Positions 1 to 10,819 of a stretch of DNA of 64,000 nucleotides are shown here, one piece after another (positions within the stretch are counted from its first letter, which is position 1; the number at the start of each line of letters is the position of its first letter). The translations under genes and the position numbers were made by a program. The stretch is from Myxococcales bacterium (GTDB lineage Bacteria > Myxococcota_A > Polyangia > Haliangiales > Haliangiaceae): assembly GCA_947483555.1 (NCBI GenBank), contig CANKMW010000008.1, positions 48,001-112,000 of the forward strand. The letters run 5' to 3'. A model generated the notes under the pieces. The model was not told where the DNA came from and made no database searches. It saw nothing but the letters and a program-made list of their open reading frames with translations.

Positions 1-560
<560 letters not shown>

Positions 561-589
561 GTCGGTCATCCTTCGGCTGGTTCACGAGC

Positions 590-2014
590 TCAGGGCAGCC
601 AGTCGGTGTGCACGAAGCCCTCGTCGGGTGCGTCGCTGCGCTGGTAGGTGTGGGCGCCGAAGGCGTCGCGCTGGGCCTGGGTCAGGTTCTGCGGCAACGA
701 CGCGGTCCGGTAGCTGTCGTAGTACGCCAGGCTGGCCGCCATCGCCGGCACCGGAATGCCGTGGCCCTGGGCGAGCCCGACCACCCGTCGCCACGCCGCC
801 TGGGCGCCGTGGACCTGGTCGCGGATCGCTTCGTCGAGCAGCAGGTTGTCGAGCCCGGGCTGGCGCTGGTATGCCCGCATGATGGTGTCGAGGAAGCGAG
901 CCCGGATGATGCAGCCGCCCTTCCAGATGCGGGCGACCTCCTGCAGCGAGATGCCCCACCGGTAGTGGTCGGAGGCGGCGCGGATCAGCGCGGTGCCCTG
1001 GGCGTAGGCGACGATCTTGGCCGCCAGCAGGGCGTCGTGGACGGCGTCGGCGAGCGCGACGCTCGGACCAAGCGCCGCCGCCACCGCCGGCGGGTCGCTC
1101 GGGCCGCGCAGCACGGTGCTGGCGGCGACCCGGGCCGGCTTCATGCTCGACAGCACGCGGGCGTCGATCGCCGCGGCGATCGACGGGATCGAGACGCCGA
1201 GCTTGAGCGCGATCTCGGCGGTCCAGCGGCCGGTGCCCTTCTGGCCGGCCTGGTCGAGCACGTGGTCGACCAGCCAGCCGCCGCTGCGCGGATCGGCCTT
1301 GTCGAACACCTGGCCGGTGATCTCGATCAGGAACGACTCGAGCGGTCCCTGGTTCCACGCCTTGAAGGTGCGGGCCAGCGCCGGCGCGTCGAGGCCGCCG
1401 AGGCGGCGCAGCACGTCGTAGGCCTCGGCGATGAACTGCATGTCGGCGTACTCGATGCCGTTGTGCACCATCTTCACGAAGTGTCCGGCACCGCCCGGCC
1501 CGACGTGCGTGACGCAGGCGCCGGCCTCGGTGCGAGCCGCGATGGCCTCGAGGATCGGCTGGATGCGCGGATACGACTCCGCCTTGCCGCCCGGCATCAG
1601 CGACGGACCGTGGCGGGCACCGTCCTCACCGCCCGAGACGCCGACGCCGAAGAAGTTCATGCCGCGCGCCGTGAGTCGCTGCTCGCGCCGCTCGGTGTCC
1701 TCGAACCACGAGTTGCCGCCGTCGATCACGATGTCGCCGGCCTCGAGCAGCGGCTCGAGGGCGTCGAGGACCAGGTCGACCGGCTTGCCGGCGGTGATCA
1801 TGATCATGATGCGGCGCGGCCGCTCCAGCACGCTGACGAACTCGGCCAGGGTGCGGGTGCCGTGCAGGCGCCCGGGCGCGGCGGCGAGCACCTCGTCGAG
1901 CATGTCCTGCTCGCGATTCCAGGCCGCGACCGTGTAGCCGTGGTCGGCCACGTTCCAGGCCAGGTTGCGGCCCATGACGCCGACGCCGAGCATGCCGAAC
2001 TGGTAGGTGCTCAT
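590..2014 (-). CDS. gnd: 6-phosphogluconate dehydrogenase, decarboxylating
   Basis: Cytosolic enzyme that oxidises 6-phosphogluconate to ribulose-5-phosphate with release of CO2, the second oxidative step of the pentose phosphate pathway. The 474-residue length is normal for the long family. The N-terminal Rossmann motif GMLGVGVMGRNLAWN is clear, as are the substrate-loop segment GVGVSGGEDGARHGPSLMPG and HNGIEYADMQ. The C-terminal tail (AFGAHTYQR) matches the part that reaches into the partner subunit. A GAGGAG ribosome site precedes the ATG. The gene lies 10 bases after tal and just ahead of glgP in one operon. The NADP preference usual for the family is assumed, not read from the sequence. 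Confidence 0.97.
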   Translation of the reverse strand: MSTYQFGMLGVGVMGRNLAWNVADHGYTVAAWNREQDMLDEVLAAAPGRLHGTRTLAEFVSVLERPRRIMIMITAGKPVDLVLDALEPLLEAGDIVIDGGNSWFEDTERREQRLTARGMNFFGVGVSGGEDGARHGPSLMPGGKAESYPRIQPILEAIAARTEAGACVTHVGPGGAGHFVKMVHNGIEYADMQFIAEAYDVLRRLGGLDAPALARTFKAWNQGPLESFLIEITGQVFDKADPRSGGWLVDHVLDQAGQKGTGRWTAEIALKLGVSIPSIAAAIDARVLSSMKPARVAASTVLRGPSDPPAVAAALGPSVALADAVHDALLAAKIVAYAQGTALIRAASDHYRWGISLQEVARIWKGGCIIRARFLDTIMRAYQRQPGLDNLLLDEAIRDQVHGAQAAWRRVVGLAQGHGIPVPAMAASLAYYDSYRTASLPQNLTQAQRDAFGAHTYQRSDAPDEGFVHTDWLP

Positions 2015-2024
2015 CGAGGTCTCC

Positions 2025-3014
2025 TCATGCGAGCTGGGTCAGCCGTTGCTCGAGCAGCACCTCGAGCGTCTCGAGCGCTTTCGAGAAGCCGACGATACCC
2101 TCGGCGAGCTTGTCGGTCGCCATCCGGTCGGCCGCATGCATGCGGTCGAAGCTGTCGCGGTCCATCTCGATCCGGTCGGCACCCCGCTCGGACGCGGTGC
2201 GCGGATCGAGCCGGCGCGGCAACTCGCCCTCGGTGGCCTCGAGCTCGGCCAGGAACTTGGGTGCGATGGTCAGCAGGTCGCAGCCGGCGAGCGCCAGGAT
2301 CTGGCCGAGGTTGCGGAAGCTCGCGCCCATGATCTCGGTCCGATGACCGTGGCGCTTGTAGTAGCGGTAGATCTCGGTCACCGACTCGACCCCGGGATCC
2401 TCCTCGGGCGGATAGCTGGCGCGCCCGGTGTCCTTCAGGTACCAGTCGAGGATCCGGCCCACGAACGGCGAGATCAGCGTGACCTTGGCCTCGGCGCAGG
2501 CGATCGCCTGGTGCAGGCCGAACAACAGCGTCAGGTTGCAGTGGATGCCCTCGCGCTCGAGCTGTTCGGCGGCGCAGATCCCTTCCCAGGTCGCGGCGAT
2601 CTTGATGAGGACGCGCTGGCGCGAGACGCCGGCGGCCTCGTACATCGCGATCAGCTGGCGCGCCTTGGCGATCGAGCCCGCGGTGTCGTGCGACAGCCGG
2701 GCGTCGACCTCGGTCGAGACCCGGCCGCTGATGATGGCGAGGATGCGCAGCCCGAACTCGACGGCGAGGCGGTCGATGGCCAGCGCCACCACCGGGGCGT
2801 TGCCGGTCGCGCCCGGCTCGGCCTTGACCTGATCGGCGGCGAACCGCAGCGCGTCGTCGACCAGGCCGGCGTACTCCGGCATCTGGGCCGCGGCGGTGAT
2901 CAGCGACGGGTTGGTGGTCGCGTCACGGGGCCGGAAGTTGCCGATGGCCCCGATCTCGCCGGTGTCGGCGACCACCACGGTCATCTGCTCGAGCTGCTGG
3001 TAGAGGGACGTCAT
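2025..3014 (-). CDS. tal: Transaldolase (TalB type)
   Basis: Moves a dihydroxyacetone unit between sedoheptulose-7-phosphate and glyceraldehyde-3-phosphate in the non-oxidative pentose phosphate branch. The 329-residue length fits the classical TalB subfamily. It shows the N-terminal DATTNPSLI signature and the Schiff-base lysine in [11 protein letters not shown], followed by CNLTLLF and [11 protein letters not shown]. The open frame continues far upstream through pgi; the ATG at 3014, giving [10 protein letters not shown], is the natural start, 2 bases after the pgi stop, suggesting translational coupling. The order pgi-tal-gnd keeps the two branches of the pathway under one promoter. Confidence 0.97.
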   Translation of the reverse strand: MTSLYQQLEQMTVVVADTGEIGAIGNFRPRDATTNPSLITAAAQMPEYAGLVDDALRFAADQVKAEPGATGNAPVVALAIDRLAVEFGLRILAIISGRVSTEVDARLSHDTAGSIAKARQLIAMYEAAGVSRQRVLIKIAATWEGICAAEQLEREGIHCNLTLLFGLHQAIACAEAKVTLISPFVGRILDWYLKDTGRASYPPEEDPGVESVTEIYRYYKRHGHRTEIMGASFRNLGQILALAGCDLLTIAPKFLAELEATEGELPRRLDPRTASERGADRIEMDRDSFDRMHAADRMATDKLAEGIVGFSKALETLEVLLEQRLTQLA

Positions 3015-3016
3015 GA

Positions 3017-4693
3017 TCACTCCTGGCGCATGCGCTTGTAGTGCCCGATCAGGCCGTTGGTGCTGCTGTCGTGGCTGGTCACCGGCTCGGGGCCGGCGAG
3101 CTCGGGCAGGATCGCCTTGGCGAGCTGCTTGCCGAGCTCGACGCCCCACTGGTCGAAGCTGTTGAGGTTCCACAGCGTGCCCTGGACGAAGATCTTGTGC
3201 TCGTAGAGCGCGATCAACCGGCCCAGCGCGTGGGGCGTCAAGCGCTCCATCAAGAACGAGCTGGTCGGGCGGTCGCCCAGAAACACCTTGTGCGCCACCA
3301 GCCGGTCGACCTGGACCGGCGCCAGGCCCTGGGCCACCAGCTCGGCGCGCGCCTCGGCTTCGGTCTTGCCCTTCATCAGCGCCTCGGTCTGGGCGAAGAA
3401 GTTGGCGAGCAGGATCGGGTGGTGATCGCCGAGCGGATGCTGCGGCCGCGCCGCCGCGATGAAGTCGCACGGGATCAGGCGCGTGCCCTGGTGGATCAAC
3501 TGGTAGAAGGCGTGCTGTCCGTTGGTCCCCGGCTCACCCCAGATCACGGGACCGGTCGTGTAGTCGACGATCGGCTGACCCTGGCGATCGACGCGCTTGC
3601 CGTTCGACTCCATGTCGGCCTGCTGGAAGTAGGCCGGGAAGCGATGCAGGTACTGGTCGTAGGGCAGGATGGCGTGGGTCTCGGCAGCGAAGAAGTTGTG
3701 GTACCAGACGCCGAGCAGGCCCATCACCACCGGGATGTTCGCGGCCCACGGCGCGGACCGGAAGTGCTCGTCGGCCTCGTGGGCGCCGGCGAGCAACTCC
3801 TCGAAGCGGTCCATGCCGATCACCGCCGCGATCGACAGGCCGATCGCGGACCACAGCGAATAGCGGCCGCCCACCCAGTCCCAGAACTCGAACATGTTCT
3901 CGGGGTCGATGCCGAAGGCCGCGACCTCGCGGGCGTTGGTCGACAGCGCCACGAAGTGGCGGGCCACCGCCGCCGGGTCGTGCAGGGTGGCCAGCAGCCA
4001 GGCCCGCGCGGTACGCGCGTTGGTGATGGTCTCCTGGGTGGTGAACGTCTTCGACGCCACGATGAACAGGGTGGTCGCCGGATCGAGGCCACGGACCGTC
4101 TCGGCCAGGTGACTGGCATCGATGTTGGACACGAAGTGAGCGCGCAGGCCGTCGATCCAGTACGGCCGCAGGGCTTCGGTGACCATCACCGGGCCGAGGT
4201 CCGAGCCGCCGATCCCGAGGTTGACCACGTCGGTGATGCGGGCCCCGGTGTGGCCGCGCCACTCGCCCGACGACAGCGCGGTGCTGAAGCGGCGCATCTT
4301 CGCCAGCACCGCCCGGACCGCGGGCATGACGTCGTGGTCATCGCCGCCCGCCGGCGGGCTCGCGCCGCGCAGCAAGACCGGCCGGTCGCTGCGGTTGCGC
4401 AGGGCGGTGTGCAGCACCGCGCGGTCCTCGGTCAGGTTGATGGGCTCGCCGCCAAACATCCGATCGATCGCAGCGCGCAGATCAGCCTGATCGGCCAGCG
4501 CGATCAGCTTCGCCATGGTGTCGGCGGTGATCAGGTGCTTCGAGTAGTCGAAGACCAGGTCGCCGAGGCCGAGCGAGAACCGGGAGAAGCGCCCCGGGTC
4601 GGCCGCAAAGAGGTCACGCAGGTGGGTGCCGCGCAGGGCCTCGCGCTCGGCGGCGAGCGCTTGCCACGCCGGGCTCCGCGTCAGGGTGGTCAT
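3017..4693 (-). CDS. pgi: Glucose-6-phosphate isomerase
   Basis: Interconverts glucose-6-phosphate and fructose-6-phosphate and so joins glycolysis to the pentose phosphate route. The 558-residue length is typical of the large bacterial/eukaryotic type. Family signatures are visible: [16 protein letters not shown] in the first sugar isomerase fold, the SKTFTTQET phosphate-binding loop, and [16 protein letters not shown], which holds the catalytic-region histidine. The start codon overlaps the pgl stop by four bases (ATGA), so the two are translationally coupled. Presence of pgi in an oxidative operon suggests recycling of fructose-6-phosphate for several turns of NADPH production. Confidence 0.97.
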   Translation of the reverse strand: MTTLTRSPAWQALAAEREALRGTHLRDLFAADPGRFSRFSLGLGDLVFDYSKHLITADTMAKLIALADQADLRAAIDRMFGGEPINLTEDRAVLHTALRNRSDRPVLLRGASPPAGGDDHDVMPAVRAVLAKMRRFSTALSSGEWRGHTGARITDVVNLGIGGSDLGPVMVTEALRPYWIDGLRAHFVSNIDASHLAETVRGLDPATTLFIVASKTFTTQETITNARTARAWLLATLHDPAAVARHFVALSTNAREVAAFGIDPENMFEFWDWVGGRYSLWSAIGLSIAAVIGMDRFEELLAGAHEADEHFRSAPWAANIPVVMGLLGVWYHNFFAAETHAILPYDQYLHRFPAYFQQADMESNGKRVDRQGQPIVDYTTGPVIWGEPGTNGQHAFYQLIHQGTRLIPCDFIAAARPQHPLGDHHPILLANFFAQTEALMKGKTEAEARAELVAQGLAPVQVDRLVAHKVFLGDRPTSSFLMERLTPHALGRLIALYEHKIFVQGTLWNLNSFDQWGVELGKQLAKAILPELAGPEPVTSHDSSTNGLIGHYKRMRQE

Positions 4694-5403
4694 CGACTGG
4701 TCTCCACGGCGGCGGTGATCGCCTGCGCCGCCGCCTCGTCGACCAGCCAGATGGCGGGGCCGATCCGGGCCGCCGGCAGCACCGGACGTCCGGCGCGCAG
4801 CTCGGCGTGGACCGCGGCGAGTCGGGCCGCCTTGGCCGCGCCACTGACCAGCAGCACCACGGTGCGCGCCGCCGCGATCGCGCGCAGGGTCAGGCTGACC
4901 CGCTGGTGCGGCGCGATCGGACTCCGGGTCGCGATCGCGATCGTGTCATCCTCGGGTTCGGCGGTGTCCGGGAACAACGACGCGACGTGGCCGTCGTCGC
5001 CCATCCCGAGCAGGACGAGATCGAGTCGCGGTGCCGCAGCCACGATCGCAGCGTACCGCGCCGCCGCCTCCGCCGGGCCCAGCTCGCCGGCGATCCGGAC
5101 CAGCTGGGCCGGCGGCATCGGCAGGTGATCGACCAGCGCCTCGCAGGCCATCCGGTAGTTGCTCGCCGGGTCGGTCGGCGGGACACATCGCTCGTCGCCG
5201 AAGTAGATGTGGACGCTGGCCCAGTCGATCGGGTGGGCGATCAGCCGCTGGTAGAGCAGGCGGGGGGTGCTGCCGCCGGCGAGGACGATGCTGGCTTGGC
5301 CGCGGCGTGCGATCGCGTCACCGAGCCGCGCCGCGACCAGCTCGGCGCCGCCATCGGCAAGCGCCTCGGCGTCCCGAAAACGATGAACGACTGGCAGCGT
5401 CAT
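4690..5403 (-). CDS. pgl: 6-phosphogluconolactonase (DevB type)
   Basis: Hydrolyses 6-phosphogluconolactone, the product of Zwf, to 6-phosphogluconate. The 237 residues have the NagB/DevB-like fold markers: [14 protein letters not shown] near residue 40, [20 protein letters not shown] near residue 65, and [15 protein letters not shown] around residue 130. These match the lactonase branch rather than glucosamine-6-phosphate deaminase. A GAGGAG ribosome site precedes the ATG. It sits between zwf and pgi, overlapping pgi by four bases, exactly where the pathway order would place it. Confidence 0.95.
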   Translation of the reverse strand: MTLPVVHRFRDAEALADGGAELVAARLGDAIARRGQASIVLAGGSTPRLLYQRLIAHPIDWASVHIYFGDERCVPPTDPASNYRMACEALVDHLPMPPAQLVRIAGELGPAEAAARYAAIVAAAPRLDLVLLGMGDDGHVASLFPDTAEPEDDTIAIATRSPIAPHQRVSLTLRAIAAARTVVLLVSGAAKAARLAAVHAELRAGRPVLPAARIGPAIWLVDEAAAQAITAAVETSR

Positions 5404-5443
5404 CGTGGCGTTCGCTCCTCGGGCGGCGCCGCGCCGGGCGTGG

Positions 5444-6913
5444 TCATCGCTTGCCGGTCCAGGTTTCCTGCCACAGGTCGGTGTCCGGGATCGCCAGGTG
5501 ATCGGCCTCGGGTGGGCCCCAGGTCCCCGCCGGGTAGTCGCGCAACGGCGTCGGCGTTGCGATCACCGAGCTGTACAGCCGCCACGACTGCTCGACCTCG
5601 TCGGCGTGCACGAACAGGGTCTGATCGCCCTCGAGCACGTCGAGCAACAGCGTCTCGTAGGCCTCGGGCATGGGTGGGAAGTGGTGGTCGTAGCGAAAGT
5701 CGAGCGGCATCCGCTGGGTCCGAAACGGCGCGCCCGGCACCTTGACGTCGAAGTGCAGCGAGAAGCCGGCCTCGGGCTGGAGCGAGATGATCAAGGTGTC
5801 GGCGGTCTCGTGCTTGGCACCGAACGAGTCGAAGAGCGCAGCCGGGGTGGAGCGCAGCCGGACCGCGATCTGGCTGAGGGTCTTACCCATCCGCTTGCCG
5901 GTGCGCAAGTAGAACGGCACCCCGGACCAGCGCCAGTTGTCGACGTACAGCTCGAGCGCGACGAAGGTCTCGGTCCGGGAGTCGGGTTCGATCCCGACCT
6001 CCTCGAGGTAGCCCGGTACCGCCTGACCGCCGATCGTGCCGGCGCCGTAGCGCCCGCGCACCACCCCGGCCGGAGCGATCGGCCGGGTCGAGCGGAGCAC
6101 CTTGATCTTCTCGTACCGGATCGAGTCGGCCTCGTACGCCGACGGGATCTCCATCGCCACCAGCGTGAACAGCTGAGTCAGGTGATTCTGCAGCATGTCG
6201 CGGATCGCGCCGCCGGAGCGATCGTAGTAGCCGGCGCGGGTCCCCACGCCGAGGTCCTCGGCGACCGTGATCTGCACTGCCTCGACCCGGTCACGGTTCC
6301 AGACCGACTCGAAGATCGTGTTGGCGAAGCGCAGCACCATGAGGTTCTGGACGGTCTCTTTTCCCAGGTAGTGATCGATCCGATAGATCTGGCTCTCGCC
6401 GTAGAAGCGATGGACCTGGCGGTTGAGCGTCTCCGCCGAGGCGAGATCCCGTCCGAACGGCTTCTCCACGATGATCCGGGTCCAGCCCGGACTGCTGGCC
6501 AGGCCGGCGTTGCCGAGGCCCTCGACCGTCGAGACGAACACCTGCGGCGGTAGCGCCAGGTAGAACGCGCGGTTGCCGGGCAGGTCGTGGGCTTGCTCCA
6601 GCGCGGTCAGGCGCGCCGCCAGCGCCGCGAAGTCGGCGGCGGCGCCCTTGCCGATGCAGTGGTAGTGCATCGACTCGCCGCACAGCAGCGCCGCGTCCGC
6701 GGCGGTCACCCCGGCCACGGCGAGCGCGTCGCGCGCCAGGCTGCGGTAGCCGACGTCATCGAGATCTTCGATCGCCACCGCCAGGACCCGACAGCGCGGA
6801 TCGACGTGGCCACCCTTCGCCAGGTGCACGAGTGCAGGCAGCAGCTTGCGGCGCGCCAGATCGCCGGTGCCGCCGAAGATCACGTTGACGCTCGGATCGG
6901 GAAGTTTGCTCAT
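5444..6913 (-). CDS. zwf: Glucose-6-phosphate 1-dehydrogenase
   Basis: Oxidises glucose-6-phosphate to 6-phosphogluconolactone while reducing NADP, the entry step of the pathway. The dinucleotide loop VIFGGTGDLARRKLLPAL lies at the N terminus and the active-site signature RIDHYLGKETVQNLMVLRF in the middle; EKPFGRDLASA is also typical. I start at 6913 (MSKLPDPS) because the frame upstream encodes unrelated Arg-rich sequence and a GGGGGA sequence lies just upstream of this ATG, giving a normal 489 residues. It is the first gene of a zwf-pgl-pgi-tal-gnd-glgP run. No convincing promoter was seen in the 91 bases upstream. Confidence 0.97.
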   Translation of the reverse strand: MSKLPDPSVNVIFGGTGDLARRKLLPALVHLAKGGHVDPRCRVLAVAIEDLDDVGYRSLARDALAVAGVTAADAALLCGESMHYHCIGKGAAADFAALAARLTALEQAHDLPGNRAFYLALPPQVFVSTVEGLGNAGLASSPGWTRIIVEKPFGRDLASAETLNRQVHRFYGESQIYRIDHYLGKETVQNLMVLRFANTIFESVWNRDRVEAVQITVAEDLGVGTRAGYYDRSGGAIRDMLQNHLTQLFTLVAMEIPSAYEADSIRYEKIKVLRSTRPIAPAGVVRGRYGAGTIGGQAVPGYLEEVGIEPDSRTETFVALELYVDNWRWSGVPFYLRTGKRMGKTLSQIAVRLRSTPAALFDSFGAKHETADTLIISLQPEAGFSLHFDVKVPGAPFRTQRMPLDFRYDHHFPPMPEAYETLLLDVLEGDQTLFVHADEVEQSWRLYSSVIATPTPLRDYPAGTWGPPEADHLAIPDTDLWQETWTGKR

Positions 6914-7004
6914 CCGGGTCCCCCGCCCCAGCGTACGCCCGGCGTTGCCTCGCCGCGCCACTCCCGGTCCACTGCTTCCCGCCTTCCGAGGCGACCGCGC
7001 GGCC

Positions 7005-8141
7005 TCACTCGGTCGGCGGCGGCGGCCGATCGCGCTCCCAGGTCAGCCCGACGTAGGCCAGGTGGCGGCGGTAGGTTCGATCGTCGCCGCCCGACGCGTC
7101 GGCCTGGAACGCGTACCGCGCTTCCAGCTCCCAGACCGCGGTCAGCGCGCGCGCCACCCGCACCGCGCCGCCGCTGCGGTTCTCGTCATCGATCGACGCG
7201 AAGGTCATGGTCAGGTCGTCGGTGACCAGCAGCGGATCGCGAAAGCGATCGAGCTGACCGGTGACGGTCCCGGTCGCGAACCAGCGCCGTCCGAGGGCGC
7301 GGGTCGCCGAGAGCGTGAGGCGGTGGCGAACGAACGAGCTGCCAAAGCTGGCCGAGTCGTTGAGCACCAGCTGGTAGCCGGCCGACAACACGGCGCCGCC
7401 GGTGTACGTGAGCTCGAGCGCGCCGACGTGGTGGAGATCGGAGCGCGGCTCCTGGGTCGGCACGAAGCACGACGGCGTTCGCGGCTCGCCGGGCGTGCAG
7501 CCATCCGTGAACGCCAGGCCGCGGTAGGCCCGCCGCTCGATGCGGTAGCCGACGGCCAGCTCGAGCCAGCGGCGGTCGGCGTCGCGCCACAGCTCGTCGC
7601 TGATCCGCGCCGCCGCGGCCTGGCCGCTCCAGTCGAAGTCGGGATCCGGCTTGTAGTCGAGCCGCCGCACGCCGGCGGTCAGGGTCGCCGAGCGGCCGTC
7701 ACCGGCGAGCAAGCGGAGGCCGAGATCGCCGCCCGAGCTGGCGAACGCGCGCGCGCCAGCCTGGCCGCCGATCGGGAACACGTCGTAGTGCGTGACCCGG
7801 GCCAGCGCGATCACGTCCTCACCCGGCCCATCGTGCTCGACGGTGGCATCGAGCGCCGCGGTGACCAGATCCTCGCCGACCACGCCGCCGGCGACGACGG
7901 CGCGCGCACCGCCGCCCAGGCGCAGCGCCCAGCGAGCTCGATCGCCGACCTCGCCGTCGTGCCGCAACTGGGCCAGCCCGCGCACCAGCGGGGAGGTCTC
8001 GGCCGGCCGCCCGCCCGGGGTCACCGCGAGGCGGCGCACGTTGCTGTCGACCTCGCCGCCGACCTCGATCGTCGCCTGCCACGGCTCGGCCGTCGCCGGC
8101 GCTGCGAGCGCCAGCGAAGCTGCCAGCACCATCGGTCGCAT
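7005..8141 (-). CDS. Predicted outer-membrane beta-barrel protein, function unknown
   Basis: A 378-residue protein with a cleavable signal peptide (hydrophobic residues 4-18, cleavage probably after ATA). The mature part is made almost wholly of alternating polar/hydrophobic stretches with frequent aromatic residues, such as WALRLGGGARAV, LELAVGYRIERRAYRG and RHLAYVGLTWERD. It ends in a beta-strand followed by a proline tail. This pattern is that of an outer-membrane beta-barrel. No ligand or enzyme motif is visible. It lies 32 bases downstream of another exported protein on the same strand, so the two may form a small envelope operon. I do not recognise a named family. Confidence 0.6.
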   Translation of the reverse strand: MRPMVLAASLALAAPATAEPWQATIEVGGEVDSNVRRLAVTPGGRPAETSPLVRGLAQLRHDGEVGDRARWALRLGGGARAVVAGGVVGEDLVTAALDATVEHDGPGEDVIALARVTHYDVFPIGGQAGARAFASSGGDLGLRLLAGDGRSATLTAGVRRLDYKPDPDFDWSGQAAAARISDELWRDADRRWLELAVGYRIERRAYRGLAFTDGCTPGEPRTPSCFVPTQEPRSDLHHVGALELTYTGGAVLSAGYQLVLNDSASFGSSFVRHRLTLSATRALGRRWFATGTVTGQLDRFRDPLLVTDDLTMTFASIDDENRSGGAVRVARALTAVWELEARYAFQADASGGDDRTYRRHLAYVGLTWERDRPPPPTE

Positions 8142-8173
8142 CGCAGCGACGCTAACACGGGCGGTTCGATCCG

Positions 8174-9172
8174 TCAGGGTGCCCGCAACTCGCGCGCCCG
8201 GCCCTCGATCGCGGACCGCTTCTTGCGCATCGTCGCCAGCCGCTGGGTCACGGCGTCACGCGCCCGCCGGGCGACCGCCGCCCGCGCGCTCGGATCGCTC
8301 GACCGCTCGGCCCGGCGCAGCGCATCGACGGTGCTCGGATCGACCACGTCGGACAGCGCGGTCGCGAAGTCGCGGCTGTCGGCGCTCGGCTCGCTCAGGC
8401 CGTCGCTCTCGCCGGGCGGCGCGTCGAGGCCGTCGTTGACCGAAGCTGCCTCCGGGCCACCGCCACGGGCCGTGGTGCCGATCCGTCGCGGATCCGACTC
8501 GTCGCGCATGGCCAGCTCTTCGGCGCGCTCGTGCTGGCGGCGCAGCTCGGCCATGCGGTCGTAACGCGTCGCTTGCTGCTCGAGGCGCGCGACCTCGCTG
8601 GCCAGCTCGAGCTCGGCATCGCGCAGCGCGGCCGCTTGCAGATCGAGCTCCTCCGGATCGGCGAGCGGATCGAGGGCCTCGTCGGGGATGACGATCTTGC
8701 GGGGCGGCAGCGGTCGCGGCGCCCAGGTCCGGCGCTTGCGTTCGAGGTCGGCCCGGGTCGATGCGGTCGCGGTCAGCAGCGCGCGATCGACCGCCACCAC
8801 CGCCGCCGCGCGGACGCGGACCAGCTCGGTGTCGGCCTGCTTCACCCGCTCGGCAAGCGCGCCGAGCGTCCGGGCGGTCTCGAGCGACGCGGCGAGCTTG
8901 CTGCGCAGGGCGCGATCGCGGCGCCACGACGCCTTCTGTCGCTTGAGCTTGTCGATCGCCACCAGCTCGCCGCCGTAACGGCGAGACAGCGTGCCGCGGT
9001 CGGCGACCAGCTGCGCGCGCGCGGCGACCGCGTTGCTCACCGCAGCGCCAGCTCGATCGACGGCGGTCGGGGCCTGGGCGACCCGGGGCGCGACCGAGGT
9101 TGCCGGCCGGTCGGCGAGCGCAGCTCCGGCGACGCCGAGCAGCACGACGACGGTGAGGGCCAGGAGGCGCAT
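8174..9172 (-). CDS. Exported coiled-coil protein, function unknown
   Basis: The 332-residue protein starts with a signal peptide (MRLLALTVVVLLGVAGAALA, residues 1-20). Most of the rest is charged helix: residues ~35-140 and ~195-245 are rich in Arg, Lys, Glu, Ala and Leu with heptad-like spacing, so it probably forms a periplasmic coiled coil. A low-complexity Gly/Ser/Asp linker follows, and the C terminus is again helical and basic (MRKKRSAIEGRARELRAP). The frame stays open upstream to 10795 but only as antisense to the repair gene, so I start at the ATG giving the signal peptide. No catalytic motif is seen. Likely cotranscribed with the beta-barrel gene. Confidence 0.65.
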   Translation of the reverse strand: MRLLALTVVVLLGVAGAALADRPATSVAPRVAQAPTAVDRAGAAVSNAVAARAQLVADRGTLSRRYGGELVAIDKLKRQKASWRRDRALRSKLAASLETARTLGALAERVKQADTELVRVRAAAVVAVDRALLTATASTRADLERKRRTWAPRPLPPRKIVIPDEALDPLADPEELDLQAAALRDAELELASEVARLEQQATRYDRMAELRRQHERAEELAMRDESDPRRIGTTARGGGPEAASVNDGLDAPPGESDGLSEPSADSRDFATALSDVVDPSTVDALRRAERSSDPSARAAVARRARDAVTQRLATMRKKRSAIEGRARELRAP

Positions 9173-9376
9173 GACAGCGTGAGGATAAGCACTCGACGTG
9201 CCACGTACAACGTCGCGAAAGCCCTCGCTACCCGACGGTCCGGGACCCTCAAAACGGAGCCGTGGCACGACGGTGATCGCAGAAAACTGAGCCCGCCATG
9301 TAGGTCGTCCCGAACCTCTTGCTCCGAGGTCCGGAAACGGCCAGACACGGCGACCGGGCGCGGCTACAAGGGTGCC

Positions 9377-10819
9377 ATGGACAGCGACGGATACGTGGCG
9401 GCGATGCGGGCCCGCGACGCGCGCTTCGACGGCGTGTTCTACGTCGGCGTCAAGACCACCGGCGTGTACTGCCGGCCGATCTGTCCCGCGCGCACGCCGG
9501 GCGCCGACCGCTGCTGCTTCTTTGGCTCCGCGGCGCTCGCCGAACGAGCCGGCTTCCGCGCCTGCTTCCGGTGCCGGCCCGAGCTGGCCCCCGGAAAGGC
9601 GTCGGTCGATGCGGTGAGTTTCCTCGCCGGCGCAGCGGCGCGGCGCATCGACGCCGGGTACCTCAACGATCACTCGGTCGAGCAACTCGCCGATCGGCTC
9701 GGCGTCAGCGACCGCCACCTGCGCCGCGCGCTCGAGGCCGAGCTGGGCGCGACGCCGCTCGAGCTGGCCCAGACCAGACGCCTGGGGCTCGCGAAGCAGC
9801 TCTTGCACGATTCGCGGCTCGGCCTCGCCGAGGTCGCGTTCGCGGCCGGGTTCACGAGCGTGCGCCGCTTCAACGCCGCGTTCCGCGCCCGCTTCGACCG
9901 CCCGCCGTCGGCGGTGCGGCGCGACGCCGCGGCCACCGCCGAGCCCCGCGACGCGATCGGGTTGCGGCTCGACGCCCGGCCGCCGTTCGACTGGGCCGCG
10001 TTGCTCCGCTTCCTCGCCGCCCGGGCCATTCCCGGTGTCGAACGCGTCGACGGCGACGTGTACCGTCGCGGCGTCACGCTCGATGGCGTCTCGGGCTGGC
10101 TCGAGGCGCGACCTGCGCCGGCCCGGACCGCGGCGATCCAGGTCCGGATCGCGACCTCGCTGGCACCGCGACTCATGCCGGTGCTGGCGCGCATGCGCGC
10201 GCTGTTCGATCTCGATGCCCACCCCACCGCGATCGCGGCCCGCCTCGGCGCCGATGCCCGTCTGGCGCCGTCGCTGCGTGCCCGCCCGGGGTTGCGCGTG
10301 CCGGGCGCGTTCGATGGCTGGGAGCTGGCGCTGCGCGCGATCCTCGGCCAGCAGATCTCGGTGGCCGCGGCGACCACCCTCGCCGGCCGGCTGGTGGCGC
10401 GGTTCGGCGAACCCAACCCGGCGGCGCCGCCAGGGCTCGATCGCGTGGTCCCGACCGCGGCCCGGCTGGCCGCGGCCGGCGGCGCCGAGATCGCCGCCAT
10501 CGGTCTGCCCGCCACGCGCGCCGCGACGATCGTCGCCCTCGCCGAGGCGGTGGCCAGCGGCGCGATCGAGCTGAGCCCGGGCGTCGAACCCACGGCGACG
10601 ATCGCGGCCCTGGTCGCGCTGCGCGGCATCGGGCCGTGGACCGCCAGCTACATCACGATGCGCGCGCTGGCCTGGCCCGACGCCTTCCTCGGCGGTGATC
10701 TGATCGTGCGCCGCGCGCTCGCCGTCACCACCGCCGCCGCCGCCGAGCGGATCGCCGAACCGTGGCGCCCCTGGCGCGCCTACGCCGTCCTCCACCTCTG
10801 GACCGGAGCCTCACCGTGA
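9377..10819 (+). CDS. Ada-type methylation sensor fused to AlkA DNA-3-methyladenine glycosylase
   Basis: A 480-residue fusion. Residues ~5-75 are the Ada zinc domain with cysteines at 32, 36, 63 and 66, matching the C-x3-C-x26-C-x2-C spacing of Ada; the first cysteine would accept methyl groups from phosphotriesters. Residues ~80-180 are an AraC-type helix-turn-helix (GVSDRHLRRALEAELG). Residues ~195-480 are AlkA: N-terminal domain, then the helix-hairpin-helix GIGPWTASYI and the catalytic aspartate in DAFLGGDL. It should both sense alkylation and excise N3-alkylpurines. The ATG at 9377 gives the normal Ada start. It overlaps the following methyltransferase by four bases; together they recreate the full Ada response. 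Confidence 0.93.
   Translation: MDSDGYVAAMRARDARFDGVFYVGVKTTGVYCRPICPARTPGADRCCFFGSAALAERAGFRACFRCRPELAPGKASVDAVSFLAGAAARRIDAGYLNDHSVEQLADRLGVSDRHLRRALEAELGATPLELAQTRRLGLAKQLLHDSRLGLAEVAFAAGFTSVRRFNAAFRARFDRPPSAVRRDAAATAEPRDAIGLRLDARPPFDWAALLRFLAARAIPGVERVDGDVYRRGVTLDGVSGWLEARPAPARTAAIQVRIATSLAPRLMPVLARMRALFDLDAHPTAIAARLGADARLAPSLRARPGLRVPGAFDGWELALRAILGQQISVAAATTLAGRLVARFGEPNPAAPPGLDRVVPTAARLAAAGGAEIAAIGLPATRAATIVALAEAVASGAIELSPGVEPTATIAALVALRGIGPWTASYITMRALAWPDAFLGGDLIVRRALAVTTAAAAERIAEPWRPWRAYAVLHLWTGASP

Noticed and set aside
608..2332. Plus-strand open frame opposite gnd and tal
   Set aside because: Covers two certain enzyme genes; its translation lacks any recognisable motif.
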